A DNA stretch of 64,000 nucleotides from the NCBI GenBank assembly GCA_002482965.1, contig DLGZ01000067.1:46074-110073 (forward strand), read 5' to 3'. Positions 62,001 through 64,000 of this stretch are shown here, one piece after another. Both the position numbers and the translations under genes were made by a program. Numbering within the stretch: position 1 is the first letter of the stretch; each line of letters starts with the position of its first letter. The notes beneath the pieces are model-generated. The model was not told the DNA's origin, did no database searches, and saw only the letters and a list, made by a program, of their open reading frames with translations. The stretch is from Verrucomicrobiaceae bacterium UBA7681. GTDB lineage: Bacteria; Verrucomicrobiota; Verrucomicrobiia; Verrucomicrobiales; Verrucomicrobiaceae.

Positions 62001-64000
62001 TGTTGTTACCCCAGAGGTTTAGTGAACCACCGCCATTGACCGTGATGGTCGCTCCAGTGCTAATTTTGCCGCTCTGTCCTACGCCGTAGGACAATGCAGC
62101 GTTGTTGATCACAATCCCGCCAATGGCTTGCAGAACCACCGTTCCATTGGTGCCGGAGAGCGTGGTCGCGGTGTTGATGACGGTGCCGCCTGTGTGGGTG
62201 TTCGTACCGGTTAAAACAAAGGTTCCACCGTTAGGACCGCTGAGCACAAGGCGGGTGGAAGCACCGGCAAAGCCATTGTCCACGATCCTGGAGTTCACCG
62301 TGAGGACGTTCTGATTGTTGGTGATGAACAGTTCATTCACGCCGACACTGAGAGCGCCCGCAGTGATACGGCCGCTGTCGGCAGCAGCTCCAATCGAGTT
62401 GGCATTGTCACCGCTCTTGAGCAAGCCACCGGAAACGAGACGGATGCTGTCTGTGGCGGAGGTGAAGGTGGCATTGAAATTGCCTACGATGTTCAGCGAG
62501 TTGAGCGCATAACCTGTCACAACAGGAACCGCGACTGTGGCACCGATGCGGATGTTCTGCGTGGGACTGCTCGTTGCCGGCAAAGCCGTTCCCGTGTAAC
62601 CAGCGAAGCCTGTCTGGTTCAGCGCCCCTACACCGCTGCCTGCCAGATAGCTGGCGAACTCTGTGCCCCCCACGATGGCCCAGCCACCAATGATGTTGTT
62701 TGTGAGAGTTGGGGCGGTATCAAACTTGATTTCAGCATTGCCCGCATTGAGGGAGATACCCAGGTTTGTTCCGGTAAAGTTCACGATGGAATCCGCATTT
62801 CGAGTCAGGCTGGTGAAGTTCAGCAGGGCCGAACCGCCGGAACCAACCGATGAATTGATGGTGGAGAAACCGCCGTTCACCGTCAGGGCGCCGAGGTTCT
62901 GCACGGAGTCCAAACCGTTTCCACCGAAGTAGTTCAGCGCACCGGCCTGGAGCGTGACTGCAACCGCACCGAGACGGGAGAGACCAACCAATCCACGATT
63001 GTCGAGGTTGAAGGTGCTTCCGGTCAGAATTTCCACCGCCGTGGTGTTCGCGAAGGTACCGCTGTCGATCAATGTCGTGGTGCCGCCGCGCAGGCTGGTG
63101 GTGCCGCTGAAGGTGTTGGCATTCGTGAAGATGGCCGTGTTGTTGCCGGACTTCACCAAGTTGATGTTTCCATTGATCGAGCCGCTGAAGCCCGCACCAT
63201 TGGCAGGAGTCGTGGTGCCGCCGGCAATCGTAAAGAGTGCGGTGGTGCCACTGATGTTATTGATCGTGCCACCCGTCCCCGCGAGATTGCTGGCGCTGCC
63301 AAGAATATTAACCGCCTGATTGTTGCCGTTCAGTTCAACCGTGCCGGAATTCACTTGCAGGCTGTTAGGGCCGCCAATGGCGTTCACGAAAAGCGTATTG
63401 GCTCCTCCGTTCAAGCTCAGGGTTCCATTGTTGACCGTGGTCGTGCCGGTGTAGAATTGGGGGCGGTTGAGGTTCAAGGTGCCGAGCCCCCCCTTGGCCA
63501 CGCCGGCAGTGCCGGTGATACCAGCGGAGAAATTGGTGTCTCCATTGGCATAGATAAACCCTGGAGCACCACCAAAGGCGACAAGACCACCAGAGATTCC
63601 CCGATTGCCCACCTGGGCGAGGATACCACCGCTGGTCACAGTCAGGATTGTATTCTGCGGGATCGGGCCGGCTGCCATGGTGCCGCCGTATTGATTCAAA
63701 GTCAGGCTGTTGATCGTGGTGGCGGCGATGAACGCGCCGCCATTCTGGTAAGCCATGGCGACGTTCGTGGTGGCACCCGAGTTCAGGAAGGGTGCGAGTT
63801 CCGCTGCGGTGAGTGCACGGAAACCAGGGCCGCCAACGGTGTTGGCTCCGGCCGCACCGATGTAGGTGGCAAAGGAGGTGCCCGCACCTGTCAAAGACGT
63901 ATCCACGAGAATATCAGGACGGATCGACATCGTTGTCGTTCCAACGGCACCAGCGCCACCGATTTGGACCGGCGCTGTGCCAGTAACGATGAAGTTGGCT
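35056..64000 (-). CDS. Giant autotransporter-strand repeat protein with PEP-CTERM sorting tail (5' end outside window)
   Basis: One frame of at least 9,647 codons runs from beyond the right edge to the TAA at 35056, with no stop or frameshift. The first in-window Met (63930) is internal: frame codons upstream of it continue (NFIVTGTAPVQIGG) and resemble later repeat units. Composition is Gly, Thr, Asn, Ser, Ala and Val; I saw no cysteine. Blocks of PATR-type (autotransporter-associated beta strand) repeats dominate, such as LTKTGAGALSLSSATSTFAG and AGAGTLVLGGANTYTGVTTV, which build a long parallel beta helix. Residues near the end read QGQVFNLIDWSGASFGG, then VPEPSRMLLLLFGLTG and FLRRRRRYSSL, a PEP-CTERM signal for exosortase-type sorting. 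No autotransporter barrel is seen. It is a surface or matrix protein; length is extreme for bacteria. Confidence 0.93.
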   Translation of the reverse strand, partial: ANFIVTGTAPVQIGGAGAVGTTTMSIRPDILVDTSLTGAGTSFATYIGAAGANTVGGPGFRALTAAELAPFLNSGATTNVAMAYQNGGAFIAATTINSLTLNQYGGTMAAGPIPQNTILTVTSGGILAQVGNRGISGGLVAFGGAPGFIYANGDTNFSAGITGTAGVAKGGLGTLNLNRPQFYTGTTTVNNGTLSLNGGANTLFVNAIGGPNSLQVNSGTVELNGNNQAVNILGSASNLAGTGGTINNISGTTALFTIAGGTTTPANGAGFSGSINGNINLVKSGNNTAIFTNANTFSGTTSLRGGTTTLIDSGTFANTTAVEILTGSTFNLDNRGLVGLSRLGAVAVTLQAGALNYFGGNGLDSVQNLGALTVNGGFSTINSSVGSGGSALLNFTSLTRNADSIVNFTGTNLGISLNAGNAEIKFDTAPTLTNNIIGGWAIVGGTEFASYLAGSGVGALNQTGFAGYTGTALPATSSPTQNIRIGATVAVPVVTGYALNSLNIVGNFNATFTSATDSIRLVSGGLLKSGDNANSIGAAADSGRITAGALSVGVNELFITNNQNVLTVNSRIVDNGFAGASTRLVLSGPNGGTFVLTGTNTHTGGTVINTATTLSGTNGTVVLQAIGGIVINNAALSYGVGQSGKISTGATITVNGGGSLNLWGNNSFGDFIFDSTSGNAAAATIRTASVTGGNSTTVTGSTTLTVASSDGLVVGMPVTGTNIPAGTTIAAILSSTTVMLSQAATGAATNTAVTFGSTLTLTGNITSTVGQSNTAPTFSVSTSGLIDIGSGNHNITATSTVNATLALILPTMIGTTGGITKLGDGGIRLDGVNYYTGDTNLNAGTIFIGIANAIPYASTFSMAGTTSRLDLNNFDQLLSQLSGAGDITNNSGTARTLTFGLNNTNTSFNGRFLGYNDSVLTTLNVTKIGSGSFGLTGGDSTSTGTFTINGGVVTYSGTASSAFTTNVVNQNGSLVLNNSVTNENNRLGGLLKGLTIAGGEFKVIGNAAGTSESLNALTIGSGSGYLTVVPGSGSTTVNFASIPVLTTSGTALVIRGDNLGSAPGAGVANVFVSGTVVSSGGAAIAGLANRSIRSDVLADTSATGTGASFATYTPGFGFQVLAANESISNINSIFVTNANLTLAGGQQFTTNTINVLTLESGGGVTGYNTGSILTLGGFALLAKAGNAGISGGQISSGGTHFWAHTTGDLTVDSYLINTANGFTKAGAGTLTMNRAMFTIGTHIVDQGIMILNGSADNTLVVNQTAAAVGTQALTVNGGTLDLNGRNQAVGALASTNILPGAGGTITSSSAATLTSTGGGNFGGVIGGSLAFTRSGSNTTLLTTAQTYTGATTVRGGTLQLRDSATLASTAGLNLEFGALNLDNSNLANLGGRVALGNAVSTRGGTITLTGVQGQTVAEALGTVTVQAGQTTITATPGNTGTALLTIGNLVRNAGSGVNFTSSNLNLGQRASAGVIAIGSGGIELTQINGVAPALVNGILGGWATVNGTDFASYVAPGATQGGVGAVGTANYGTYVTTALSTASIAGASNVTVAANVTALAQTINSLRVSAAATITQNAATTLNLTSGGLLFGAATTLTGGILTTSGTELFVYTNAASTISSQITGGSVALVKNGGAALTLAATVANTYGGGTIVNQSTLTLGGTGIVQVPGNLTINNATVTMVTNAGQIASAGNIVINGGGVLTYVLNNTLDGTITFNNSGGTVAPTITTGGTLTLNNNITSVNDSFSFTPTIAGIVDFNGGTRTVNASGLSLNNLNISAQILNGTLTKTGAGALSLSSATSTFAGGVNLNGGSIIIGANDTLATGLKTGGPLGFGTLSVASGLKLVGVSATIYNAITLAGNNLIIGGVSSNNLALNGAITFGAGTPTITVESPAVVGTLGNKYTGAFTFIKEGAGILALSNIANDYTGVTQVNDGTLRSGATNGLSRFSNINLATGGTLDINNTNVVTGSITGTGLVTNNAAASTLATGFDNTNFIFSGRFGSANQTSTNFNLNKIGTGTMTINSAAGTGTMGIGNFTNSQGSSILSGAGSTKFTTYTLLEGGTLTLDNSGTNLNNRLGGTDFAVGASLVRNITLQGGEFKIIGNAGAATVETINLGTVGAISVLSGGSILTLDANAAQSLTLNAGNFASLSGGGSLLIRGDNLGSAPGAGVANLYAPNMGNGFIGGGGGNGSNTISIRVDTIADASATGTGTAFATYSAIGGVRPLAASELAPGLFRVFATNSNVAVNSTQLFGSVTMNSLTINGTTALNAIRDQAILNIGSGGILVLNASGTDFTGGLIQSGGNQLIIHQLDTGNTFDFNAQVLGNNGFIKTGAGAMSINKQQFFTGGSQTTINDGLLTLNSGVDNTLTVIATNTTPTLQSVRVSGGTLDLFGKNQAIGTLDSTSSLAGTGGIVTNSSGTAATLTASPGGTFAGTITGNLAFTRSGNSTTTLTSNNTYSGATIIRGGGLTLRDQGRLSGSSSVTNLFGTLTLDDTGLYTSANLGGNRVVNGITLQGGTLTYAGAQSAASVGTLTLQGGANSGGFNVINATNASPVGNAQLTITNLVRSTTGSTVNFTGANLGLPLATGIATSSIFLTNINGSAPVLSQNLIGGWAITGGTEFASYVGATGVGALNQTGYAGYTGTALPGSSAATGNYRLTAAGAVPVVAGYTINSLNLVGIGLTFTSDLTTNGLTLVSGGLLHSGASASIGGTGAGTRGALSATGELFITNTANTLTINSQIFGGSTALVISGGATVTLAPQVANTYGGGTIINGTTVNTTGAAAVTVITAAGGLTINNSAVTISAAGQIANATNINLNGGSSLTYTGANTMAGTLTFNNNGGAATPTVTTGGLLSLGGNIVSNNDSFSFTPTIAGTLDLNGGTRTITTGGLSPNSLIVNAIISGAGSTNVLNLAGTGSVVLAGANTFGIAGSTSTTLSSGSLIFGADSTANTVGAVITASPVGLGTLVITDGAKILAGGAARIIANNITVNTQLIFGVSAQNLTLNGIITFGTANPTITVENNFAANGGITMTLGAPFAAGGGFNTFTKAGPGQLVISATSNPTLTAPITINDGWLAITTQYGLGGSTYTAGPALNFNGGSYLNGATNVFVQNAVNFGANGILHASAGNTAIGAVTMAAGSTALAIQGGNTNTIFGGLTVNGTTGTTIFTFNQLNVLGAFSGTTPSITKTGTSTLMLGGTSSYTGAITVEQGTLEARIGNNALTTGAVVVNPGAVLRVISSSNLASASSVTVNTDINGLGILSLAYAGAAGTITWNSTNPNYDGTLAIDVSGYDTAVSQAGTKLFLGSTLSGAYTAATLTPGTGNVYRLGTGGGILNINRAVLTGAGNSVVIGAVTGTPGANLIGNGGTVVLNTANSYGGGTTINGNAIVQIGDTNALGTGAITFNGGTLQPNQRGLGTTGNIILRQPFTLANNINFSAGGVLTALAGSGNLDGAFAADGFIGAGPLGQTDLILTGAVDLSGATYRALSIAGTDRIVTLSGAISGASILVKTGVGILRLTNASNTSNGIAISQGTLALSSTGVIPGTILLNSGTLASWDQNFTVANDMQLIQTSTIDVGASTMLTSTGVISGDFTYVGAQTGLTKTGLGTLVLSGTNTYLGTTSINAGILSISSDVNLGSVGGLNVTPGGITFNGGILRVTEDMTTNRVITMTGAGSISVKSGKTLIINGITGNNTGLLTFNGGGTAILNGNQTGLNLHDSIAISNGATVMTQATGGTPFGDGATNTVTINGGSLRVNTNGPGAAFVIPAVNFTGAAYLRLDAQMGNDIQVTATTLARVGSGILTIVPGVDGNLGNTAGADARVLGTTILGQSTTTVAGLAALNNFGTTSGLNAEVVAASILRLASSTDATASFVRYDPVIGFVTSTGANPLTNTFSGSTVSSVVDINTATIITGTAATFGVRTSASISGGTISILSRNTNEMGGLLINGVGSVAPNISSNIFINPYGVTGGANAGEGIIYVSGGYIGGNAATISGNITAKNLTIGGAGGLILSGVNNILGNITVNEGILTIANVDALPSLTGGLILNDIGNLDLNGMRVATAGLSGTGGTVGNLSTTSNGVLVINSINNTTFTGNIVDALGAGTKTTRLVKNGSSTLTLGTITSTFTYAGQNSFTGGVRVNQGQLTVQDPFGLGGADPLVAGGTNYSTPGTVTVNGGILALNSNGGGPNGTIIFGNPNTNGINVVAAGYATINVDRVSANTGNQIQIGDLDLSAATLTLTGGNSYSLRVAGTTTLGGSSSNINTATGTTHFLELAGAIVGAGNLNKYGGATTTYGTLRISGTTNTYTGGTNVLAGALQITSTTGTPLGGTGSDALINVNPGAALRIAGNGSLGGVALGGLMLNSNINSLPAIVLDSDYNPGTGLNAQIKLQGGFGAALQLAVPTFTTALNMADIGNGRLFLGGYFNNTIVEYMAPTLGVGADNTYRLGGNNGGTLALSGADNVLTGTARLMIGSQLSNLQGSAITNGAGTVSMRNSNDFTGGTTISKGSTLSLEVGALGRTPLGTGNVEVYGTIQVVTPTTGIAGASSFYNPTTGFNNNLIILRPGGSIRIFDQLGREPNGQGRWADATGQDLNGGTFRFDGVANGQSYELIGTLVVNKGSNITVVRPAGAGSTTLEAAGLTRGANGTLGLSTSGVGTLGIPNYVATTGTTTASTTVTVVSTAGMLVGQAISGAGIPASATITAITNATTITISATAVAGSGVITTGIPPTSFDRLIVTSGVARAGTTANGTGVVNGGIAPVWIVDRTSNSYVGYNPTSATTGFQTLMVPGSATLGAGQLGYSSVSTGGAIGALGAGTTLDVRAAATLSANATVYALRSGFNITPTAAFNTITFDSGAGNLGGGLLLTGGIINPVQTAGATNGPTTLPMTLAFGANEAVIYVAVATSVINAQITGSNGLTKFGPNQLTISSSNSGLTGTITLNEGNLLLQNPVSNSGVAIASTTNSQNIIINSGTLIIDSLLSNNAGRDSNLPSGVRLTGNLGSNVTVNGDASITSNNQGFMQRINNLTIADLGANSPIYLNFSQNGITVTGTTTLGANSNFIGSSFGAANQSILEGLVVGGANGKLVKYGNGGLFLANGVNTFGTDGQIGLEIWANAQNTATSIVGSISLTAGTATTGVFGVGDINILAGAQLRLGDISNIAFQKVTAASDDWGFAGIAFGNNNNGTALTQANILSILTTGTAADGKVQFSTTGSSLGVISLDNGVQYGALDIRAMELALNQGGAVEHLWLGTSTSGAINQYYFAPTLGASEDGVYRFGGGGNQGTMQIGVNAFENVLTGSNSVQIGAMVAGNAYANQPVINGNTNITLNTRNNYTGDTWANRSSTLNIGNNFALGSGKLVINHTTDGGFNIGQGQTGAVSAAGISLLNNVDLVADFRSAGTNFVLRGNVNLTPAGVGGTRTIENTAELSILGVISGVDGNLIKSGTSNLVLNGMNTYTGTTTLTGTFINGNQAQAGILYVGTDVLPNVAGALGQTDSPLFITNVTAGTTAATTFAALGLSGQITFGRDIIISNPNATSNMSIFSNSLYGSKITGGIGIVSASADRTLTLFSINSGRLELLGPISSNGNLHSILIGSTATTGQLGNGVVYIGAGPNGYSQNTYTGNTTLNNARVVVGANSYYSGPANALTLISGPFGTGSLTFGAGNANAGASIGSDGAERIIANALGALSTAATLSMTYEGRGNLIFTNTAAAWNLNSDATLRNRNFVVNTTQGVIQFDAGFTASGAGGVNLLKQGSGILVITGNNAAYNKTVADPNYGTSWFIDAGMLRVTADINLGDTTPIAVGSPAHTVAGLPTDVRLRGGVLSVGGSFTTAHQLILTAASAIGVSDGYTFVVPLPITGAFGLTKLGNGTLVLNSTANANNSLTIGGVTAIGGIGSGGTVMTQMTSGTPFGTGGITLTDGTLQLQGTVGTAPVGVTASAQTAVSYILTVSNAAGIVAGMTIADATTPGNIAAGTLVTAVNGNVLTLSAPTVGIVAASNALTFGVVNQALTVASMTYNAGRVQLTKGTGVTSSLTATALTRGTNGMMTIISSDLAADLGVNEFFKVTNSAPANTASGGGFILATPSIVGRSSTGADTNSLNFLRYDAANGFLLHNATTVGVLSASAATSVADITSAQIVDNSTIDVLDLRTNSNISAAGGSSLLRIAGAGLIMNGDSVTSVAATISSNLRFGTGATPTEALVFVSGGQTGASTISGNFEATDFTKAGAGTLLLSGTGNVMAPLTTGLRNLTIQEGTLQFASGSAVPSGGLINLVVNSSANGLDLNGQNVTIGGLSGVGRVTNTGVSSTLTVNTGIGQSTTYLGTIDGNVSLTKTGNGTLTLNQSTIADGAALANTYTGGTIINAGRVTSANVVAPVSTGTLAVRNTLALGTGPITLKGGILDLAATAAAGYAAGEVIDNINVVQFGAGSGYDITIDQYNSFGNGSTYANTTSVLTNGATSVAWSLINNVTLNASALTFNSTSNIGVMINGTLAVNQNATLNTLFTTASNANSVVISGKIAAASLTLTKTGAGTLYLTNGDTGAGANEVGAWKFMAGTTEVRLSNGASNPLGAGASITLNGATLNIRHDGDNTANMQVLSTFAGNNLTIGSMAGIGSGSYMGSGAANLNVATLGSGGNKTIQFGSLNFGGPLGSPLLTLGVANAATTYSTSVGAVTLIKDAQITGASNVTPNLTINGNISGNGTFLKGGINLYVNSDNSSTFKGGFVNQGGITFFGTFEGNVTTLSDTAGSIPGLVATSNIGTGNTLIQPGTAIQYNSTSNVAAGAGSIDLRSNAMGNYGILRMAADAPLSAFKLLIGNLGGPQNTSYYGLAGGAGLNGGGKNAGSAIIALNTVYTQTINLAMIGDGTAFLGSTQNGVGQNGSYNAATLGVGAGNTYRLGAGGQILYVSSDLANINVLTGNGAGLIVGMPHSAVNVDTITGANGRGIAILMTANNYTGSTVVNRGSTLEFRGSLTTSSFDTWGTLTAGGLGGTFLNAAGTAMLAPVTLRNTSELRFDYSTGLLATSKLEGYGGQGRWLDTQAITLNNSTIRLIGNRDIEVTETVGDLTVGKFGQLAVQRDLLDRTVNLIVGGGAGVDITRATQTNNGLAIAGNVASLQINTVTGGILGSDERVKLFSGLGANGLVALGGVTNGMIAPWIVNATDAQFLTYTVDNGFVNAGFDRTSAGGNIAAAGQLIGANDRFLLNTAVLNFNAAGLGIGLDVYAGRFDTGITFGNNITAAATDRIRLQSGGLINPNAAVQIFTGIEVGVAGSGLKEFNIYNQNTLTIGTITTQTASSTLPGLSPTLTGQITNASNVVKQGAGNLLIDSPQANFNGNWIVNQAAGTGGIFFRSATVQSNLGGTATLAQMNAGTNGLVVLNAYDSILGLRSDVTNTVFNVGLVIGEGNPTARLTADRAGATNSSLVAQIAGGIRFGGSPGEQGQSLLITAGNSYTLLVNGALTLSAATMEGAPAYNFIRTDVNATILGQITGGATLVRTGGSQLDLGNVANGINTFDGGLTLIQGTTVVRGTTTGTAGAFPTVNSLINNGGIGSGAVTLFGGTLNLLNNFDNSTTRQKYWAGNNATGNSLIVNGASTINVGNNGGAATNKHVAFKDLTIGSTTLIVTAGNTYVLEINGATNLTGTPILVTTNQLLLNGTISDGAGTARGTIGQAIIKGGSSDLWLNSTTSSFGGLYAGSTSANGLGIVVNSGLLRFGDINTNDISLTTAMNIDAMLRGSTVRVNPGAQILVGSSGLNFGNGQIELLSSGSSLSLFRVRSTALTQSNLANWMSTNSSGVIALDVALATSLNLAAIGNGTSFLGATTNTNYNFETLGVGAGNVYRIGGGGARVAFDSTAAGTLGAFVEGATAGTRVLFGNQAGNGNSGETDLFDVNTYTGGTIISRSSSVLTRTATTGANGPVGNGGALDIFGQIRFYSGATLLNFAGTANQYAVNLHPGGVLWLDNESSTQNRWFDTTPINLDGARLYLRSVNQAAQTSTEVVGDITFGRGASIQVQKGVAAGDMQLTTSNLIRSGVGSTLSLISTAGNLGVAGNNDSERVVVTGASTGAIVGGIKPAYYVNATDNTFVTYGANGFVNATYSNTFNAGTFTVATTGTSVVDITTGVVTLTQDQTVYALRTAFGINSGVGQYNTITFADGTTDAERGGLLSTGTTTIATNLRFGTTGTKEGIIFNSGTTTLTGDIYAGSMTKFGAGALVIGKDQTAAANGTGFAGNWTVNAGALTLNTFGASGDGGTITLNASGTTTAAGTTLNLLAQPGNSLNGQYTVGRIISVDNSIIVSTPNLTDSAVGIGELESFSTDTTGLSPARLRVQTGNTRSVLNAGTLYLTGAGGSIIDINAGAVNNQITSGATGSGLNVAGLSGSRDLIKWGNGYLWVGGNNTSFTGNVSIEQGALGITNANALVNAASITAKRFGVLDILATGFTKAVTYEAGSIERWSVDNARSGTINLGGGSLQVNADQNTTVVTIQINGGAIEGFLRTDDVSSGNSGAVFRTLGAGVSISLLGNSFVGQNAFTDGPNGTDNGRTSTLTTGIGSDTNNSSELTDTARGAILEIKGNISGAGSLTKQSIDTVILSGTNSYSGGTNIANGTLRLASADALPTGSNVTTSSRGVLDLGGYNASVGNLNSSVITGSVFSSSAGFITNSATVMNTLTVTPTTDSSYSGVVQNNINVVKSGTKKLVFTNMNTYTGDTTVSGGVLEVNHVTAGAIDGISGTSSLTVASGATFNLLTGTTGGVLTLAPFTGTILNLADGSRLGVEVGTLGSSILLNSGAKALVAGNVTVDAYFINGSAETGDNTSTILAAASGGLVNTNGSTGTYSVGNLYNVTNFYVTGITATDTRVYFNTASTAALTAAYWKGGYSGAANVWAVSNGSTSSNWATDLAGTATGLVPSVSTDVFLSATSNTNQNNMVLGGNMSINSLTVNAASAGTAVVLNSDGGYTLTIANGITTDALSSAATINSSVAFSAATAAITVNSSNALTINGAVSGTAITKAGAGTLVLGGANTYTGVTTVSAGVLSAANNLALGTTAGTTTVASGASLELQGGINIAGEALTITGSGASNSGALRNLSGDNSYNGTVALGAASSIQSDAGTLSINGGISGAFNLTVAGAGNTVINGIIGTGAGNLIKSDSGTLTLSNANSYTGTTTINGGTVIVTNALGLGTVAGGVTVASGATLNINGVTVAETPVNLNGTGVGGNGALTGTGVATVSGGTVVLQSSSSIGVANAVDVLTITDVISGSGMNLTKVGAGTVILSAATANTYTGTTTVSGGTLQLGNGGTTGSLSTASTVSVGTGAVFAVNRSNAVAQGTDFSASAITGAGGFAQTGTSTTTLSTTGNSYSGGTTVNNGELRVTGSLTGTGSVIVAESGGSLTNAAVLAGAGNGTTTGIIAGAVTVGGANSVGLLTPGITSANADKGTLTITADNTALTVATGSQIQLGITTPTTAAVTNYSYTFNIGASTYTNAKDYFDALGSGADIYTKGAPTASTNHDFINLTGTNSTLSVGGRSGTAWGQGSVVVNSVGSVSVQQGQVFNLIDWSGASFGGSFTVGDFNTYDASTSVIAGDLDLAALGAGLAWDVSAFTSYGVLVVVPEPSRMLLLLFGLTGLFLRRRRRYSSL
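35059..35142 (-). other. PEP-CTERM sorting signal of the giant protein
   Basis: The last 28 residues form a PEP-CTERM tail: VPEPS, a hydrophobic helix (RMLLLLFGLTGLFL), then five consecutive arginines. In the known pathway an exosortase cleaves near PEP after export through Sec. No exosortase or PEP-CTERM system gene is visible in this window. Confidence 0.92.
39680..40530 (-). repeat. Compound module copy C
   Basis: The order is TSFLGATTNTNYNFETLG, GAGNVYRIGGGGA, VNTYTGGTIISRSSSVL, TQNRWFDTTPINLDG, STEVVGDITFGRGA, SERVVVTG, KPAYYVNATDNTFVTYGANG. It is the last copy before the classic PATR region that ends the protein. Confidence 0.75.
42440..43377 (-). repeat. Compound module copy B
   Basis: The order is TAFLGSTQNGVGQNGSYNAA, LGVGAGNTYRLGAGGQ, NNYTGSTVVNRGSTLEFR, GGQGRWLDTQAITL, VTETVGDLTVGKFG and APWIVNATDAQFLTYTVDNG. 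It matches copy A block by block and copy C most closely in the TETVGDL/VNATD segments. Confidence 0.75.
45975..46150 (-). repeat. Small inserted domain, copy 3, degenerate (VAGMTIAD...IAAGTL)
   Basis: ILTVSNAAGIVAGMTIADA, then IAAGTLVTAVNGNVLTLS. The framework of copies 1 and 2 is kept (turn glycines, AGT, TxxxNGxxLTLS), with an insertion before the IAAGT segment, so it is the most diverged copy. Confidence 0.6.
48129..48243 (-). repeat. FLG...YRLGGGG motif, variant copy
   Basis: The segment reads EHLWLGTSTSGAINQYYFAP, then TLGASEDGVYRFGGGGN. The Leu-Gly and YRxGGGG anchors are kept. It is followed by NVLTG and RNNYTGDTWANRSSTLNIG as in the other copies, but there is no GRW module. Confidence 0.65.
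49640..50735 (-). repeat. Compound module copy A (YRLGG - YTGGT - GRWxD - boundary domain)
   Basis: The order is RLFLGGYFNNTIVEYMAP, VGADNTYRLGGNNGG, NDFTGGTTISKGSTLSLE, NGQGRWADATGQDL, ELIGTLVVNKGSN, LTRGANGTLGLS, DRLIVTSG and IAPVWIVDRTSNSYVGYN. Two more copies at 42,440-43,377 and 39,680-40,530 repeat this order. Ends are approximate. Confidence 0.7.
49815..49985 (-). repeat. Small inserted domain, copy 2 (VGQAISG...IPASAT)
   Basis: TVTVVSTAGMLVGQAISGAG and IPASATITAITNATTITIS align position by position with copy 1 at 61,735-61,920. Here the domain interrupts the NLG-type boundary module. Confidence 0.7.
53986..54086 (-). repeat. FLG...YRLGGGG motif, copy 1
   Basis: Residues TKLFLGSTLSGAYTAATLTP and GTGNVYRLGTGGG. 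It is the first of five copies along the protein. Here it follows directly on super-repeat unit 3 and lacks the GRW/TETVGDL follow-up seen in the compound modules. Confidence 0.7.
54850..57408 (-). repeat. Giant-protein super-repeat unit 3, partial (about 2.56 kb)
   Basis: It starts at SIRVDTIADASATGTGTAFATY and follows the pattern through RGGGLTLRDQ, GGWAITGGTEFASYV, NNDSFSFTPTIAG and GAGSTNVLNL. It then leaves the pattern near FTKAGPGQLVIS and never reaches the RLGG/GEFKVIGNA/RGDNLG ending of units 1 and 2. The right boundary is exact to the codon; the left boundary is approximate. Confidence 0.75.
57409..60729 (-). repeat. Giant-protein super-repeat unit 2 (3,321 bp, 1,107 residues)
   Basis: It begins with SIRSDVLADTSATGTGASFATY and ends before SIRVDTIADASATG. 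Its order of blocks is that of unit 1: LQLRDSATLAS, GGWATVNGTDFASYV, VANTYGGGTIVN, NNRLGGTDFAVG, GGEFKIIGNAG and RGDNLGSAPGAGVAN. It lacks the small GMPVTG domain and carries VNDSFSFTPTIAG instead, which it shares with unit 3. Thus it is similar to both neighbours but in different parts. Confidence 0.85.
60730..63927 (-). repeat. Giant-protein super-repeat unit 1 (3,198 bp, 1,066 residues)
   Basis: The unit starts at SIRPDILVDTSLTG...FATY and ends at the same point of the next copy (SIRSDVLADTSATG). The order inside is FATY boundary, a PATR block, RGGTTTLIDS, the GTNLG ... GGWAIVGGTEFASY boundary, a second strand block, the small GMPVTG domain, then NENNRLGG and GEFKVIGNA and the closing RGDNLGSAPGAGVAN. 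Upstream, the frame at the window edge (NFIVTGT) matches the closing ANVFVSGT, so another copy probably precedes it. Confidence 0.85.
61735..61920 (-). repeat. Small inserted domain GMPVTG...IPAGTT, copy 1
   Basis: Residues TVASSDGLVVGMPVTGTN and IPAGTTIAAILSSTTVMLSQ form a compact strand-turn segment of about 60 residues. It differs from the PATR strands around it and recurs twice more in the protein (49,815-49,985 and 45,975-46,150). Confidence 0.7.

Noticed and set aside
35056..63930. Repeats in the giant gene as a possible CRISPR array or tandem satellite
   Set aside because: The repeats are degenerate at nucleotide level, in frame, of variable spacing and coding; there are no identical short repeats with unique spacers.
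63928..63930. ATG at 63930 as the start of the giant protein
   Set aside because: In-frame codons upstream to the window edge have no stop and match the end of a super-repeat unit (ANFIVTGT compared with ANVFVSGT), and no signal peptide follows this Met.
1..64000. tRNA, rRNA, insertion sequences, integrases or prophage genes
   Set aside because: I found no cloverleaf-type sequence, no transposase or integrase motif and no phage structural gene on either strand.
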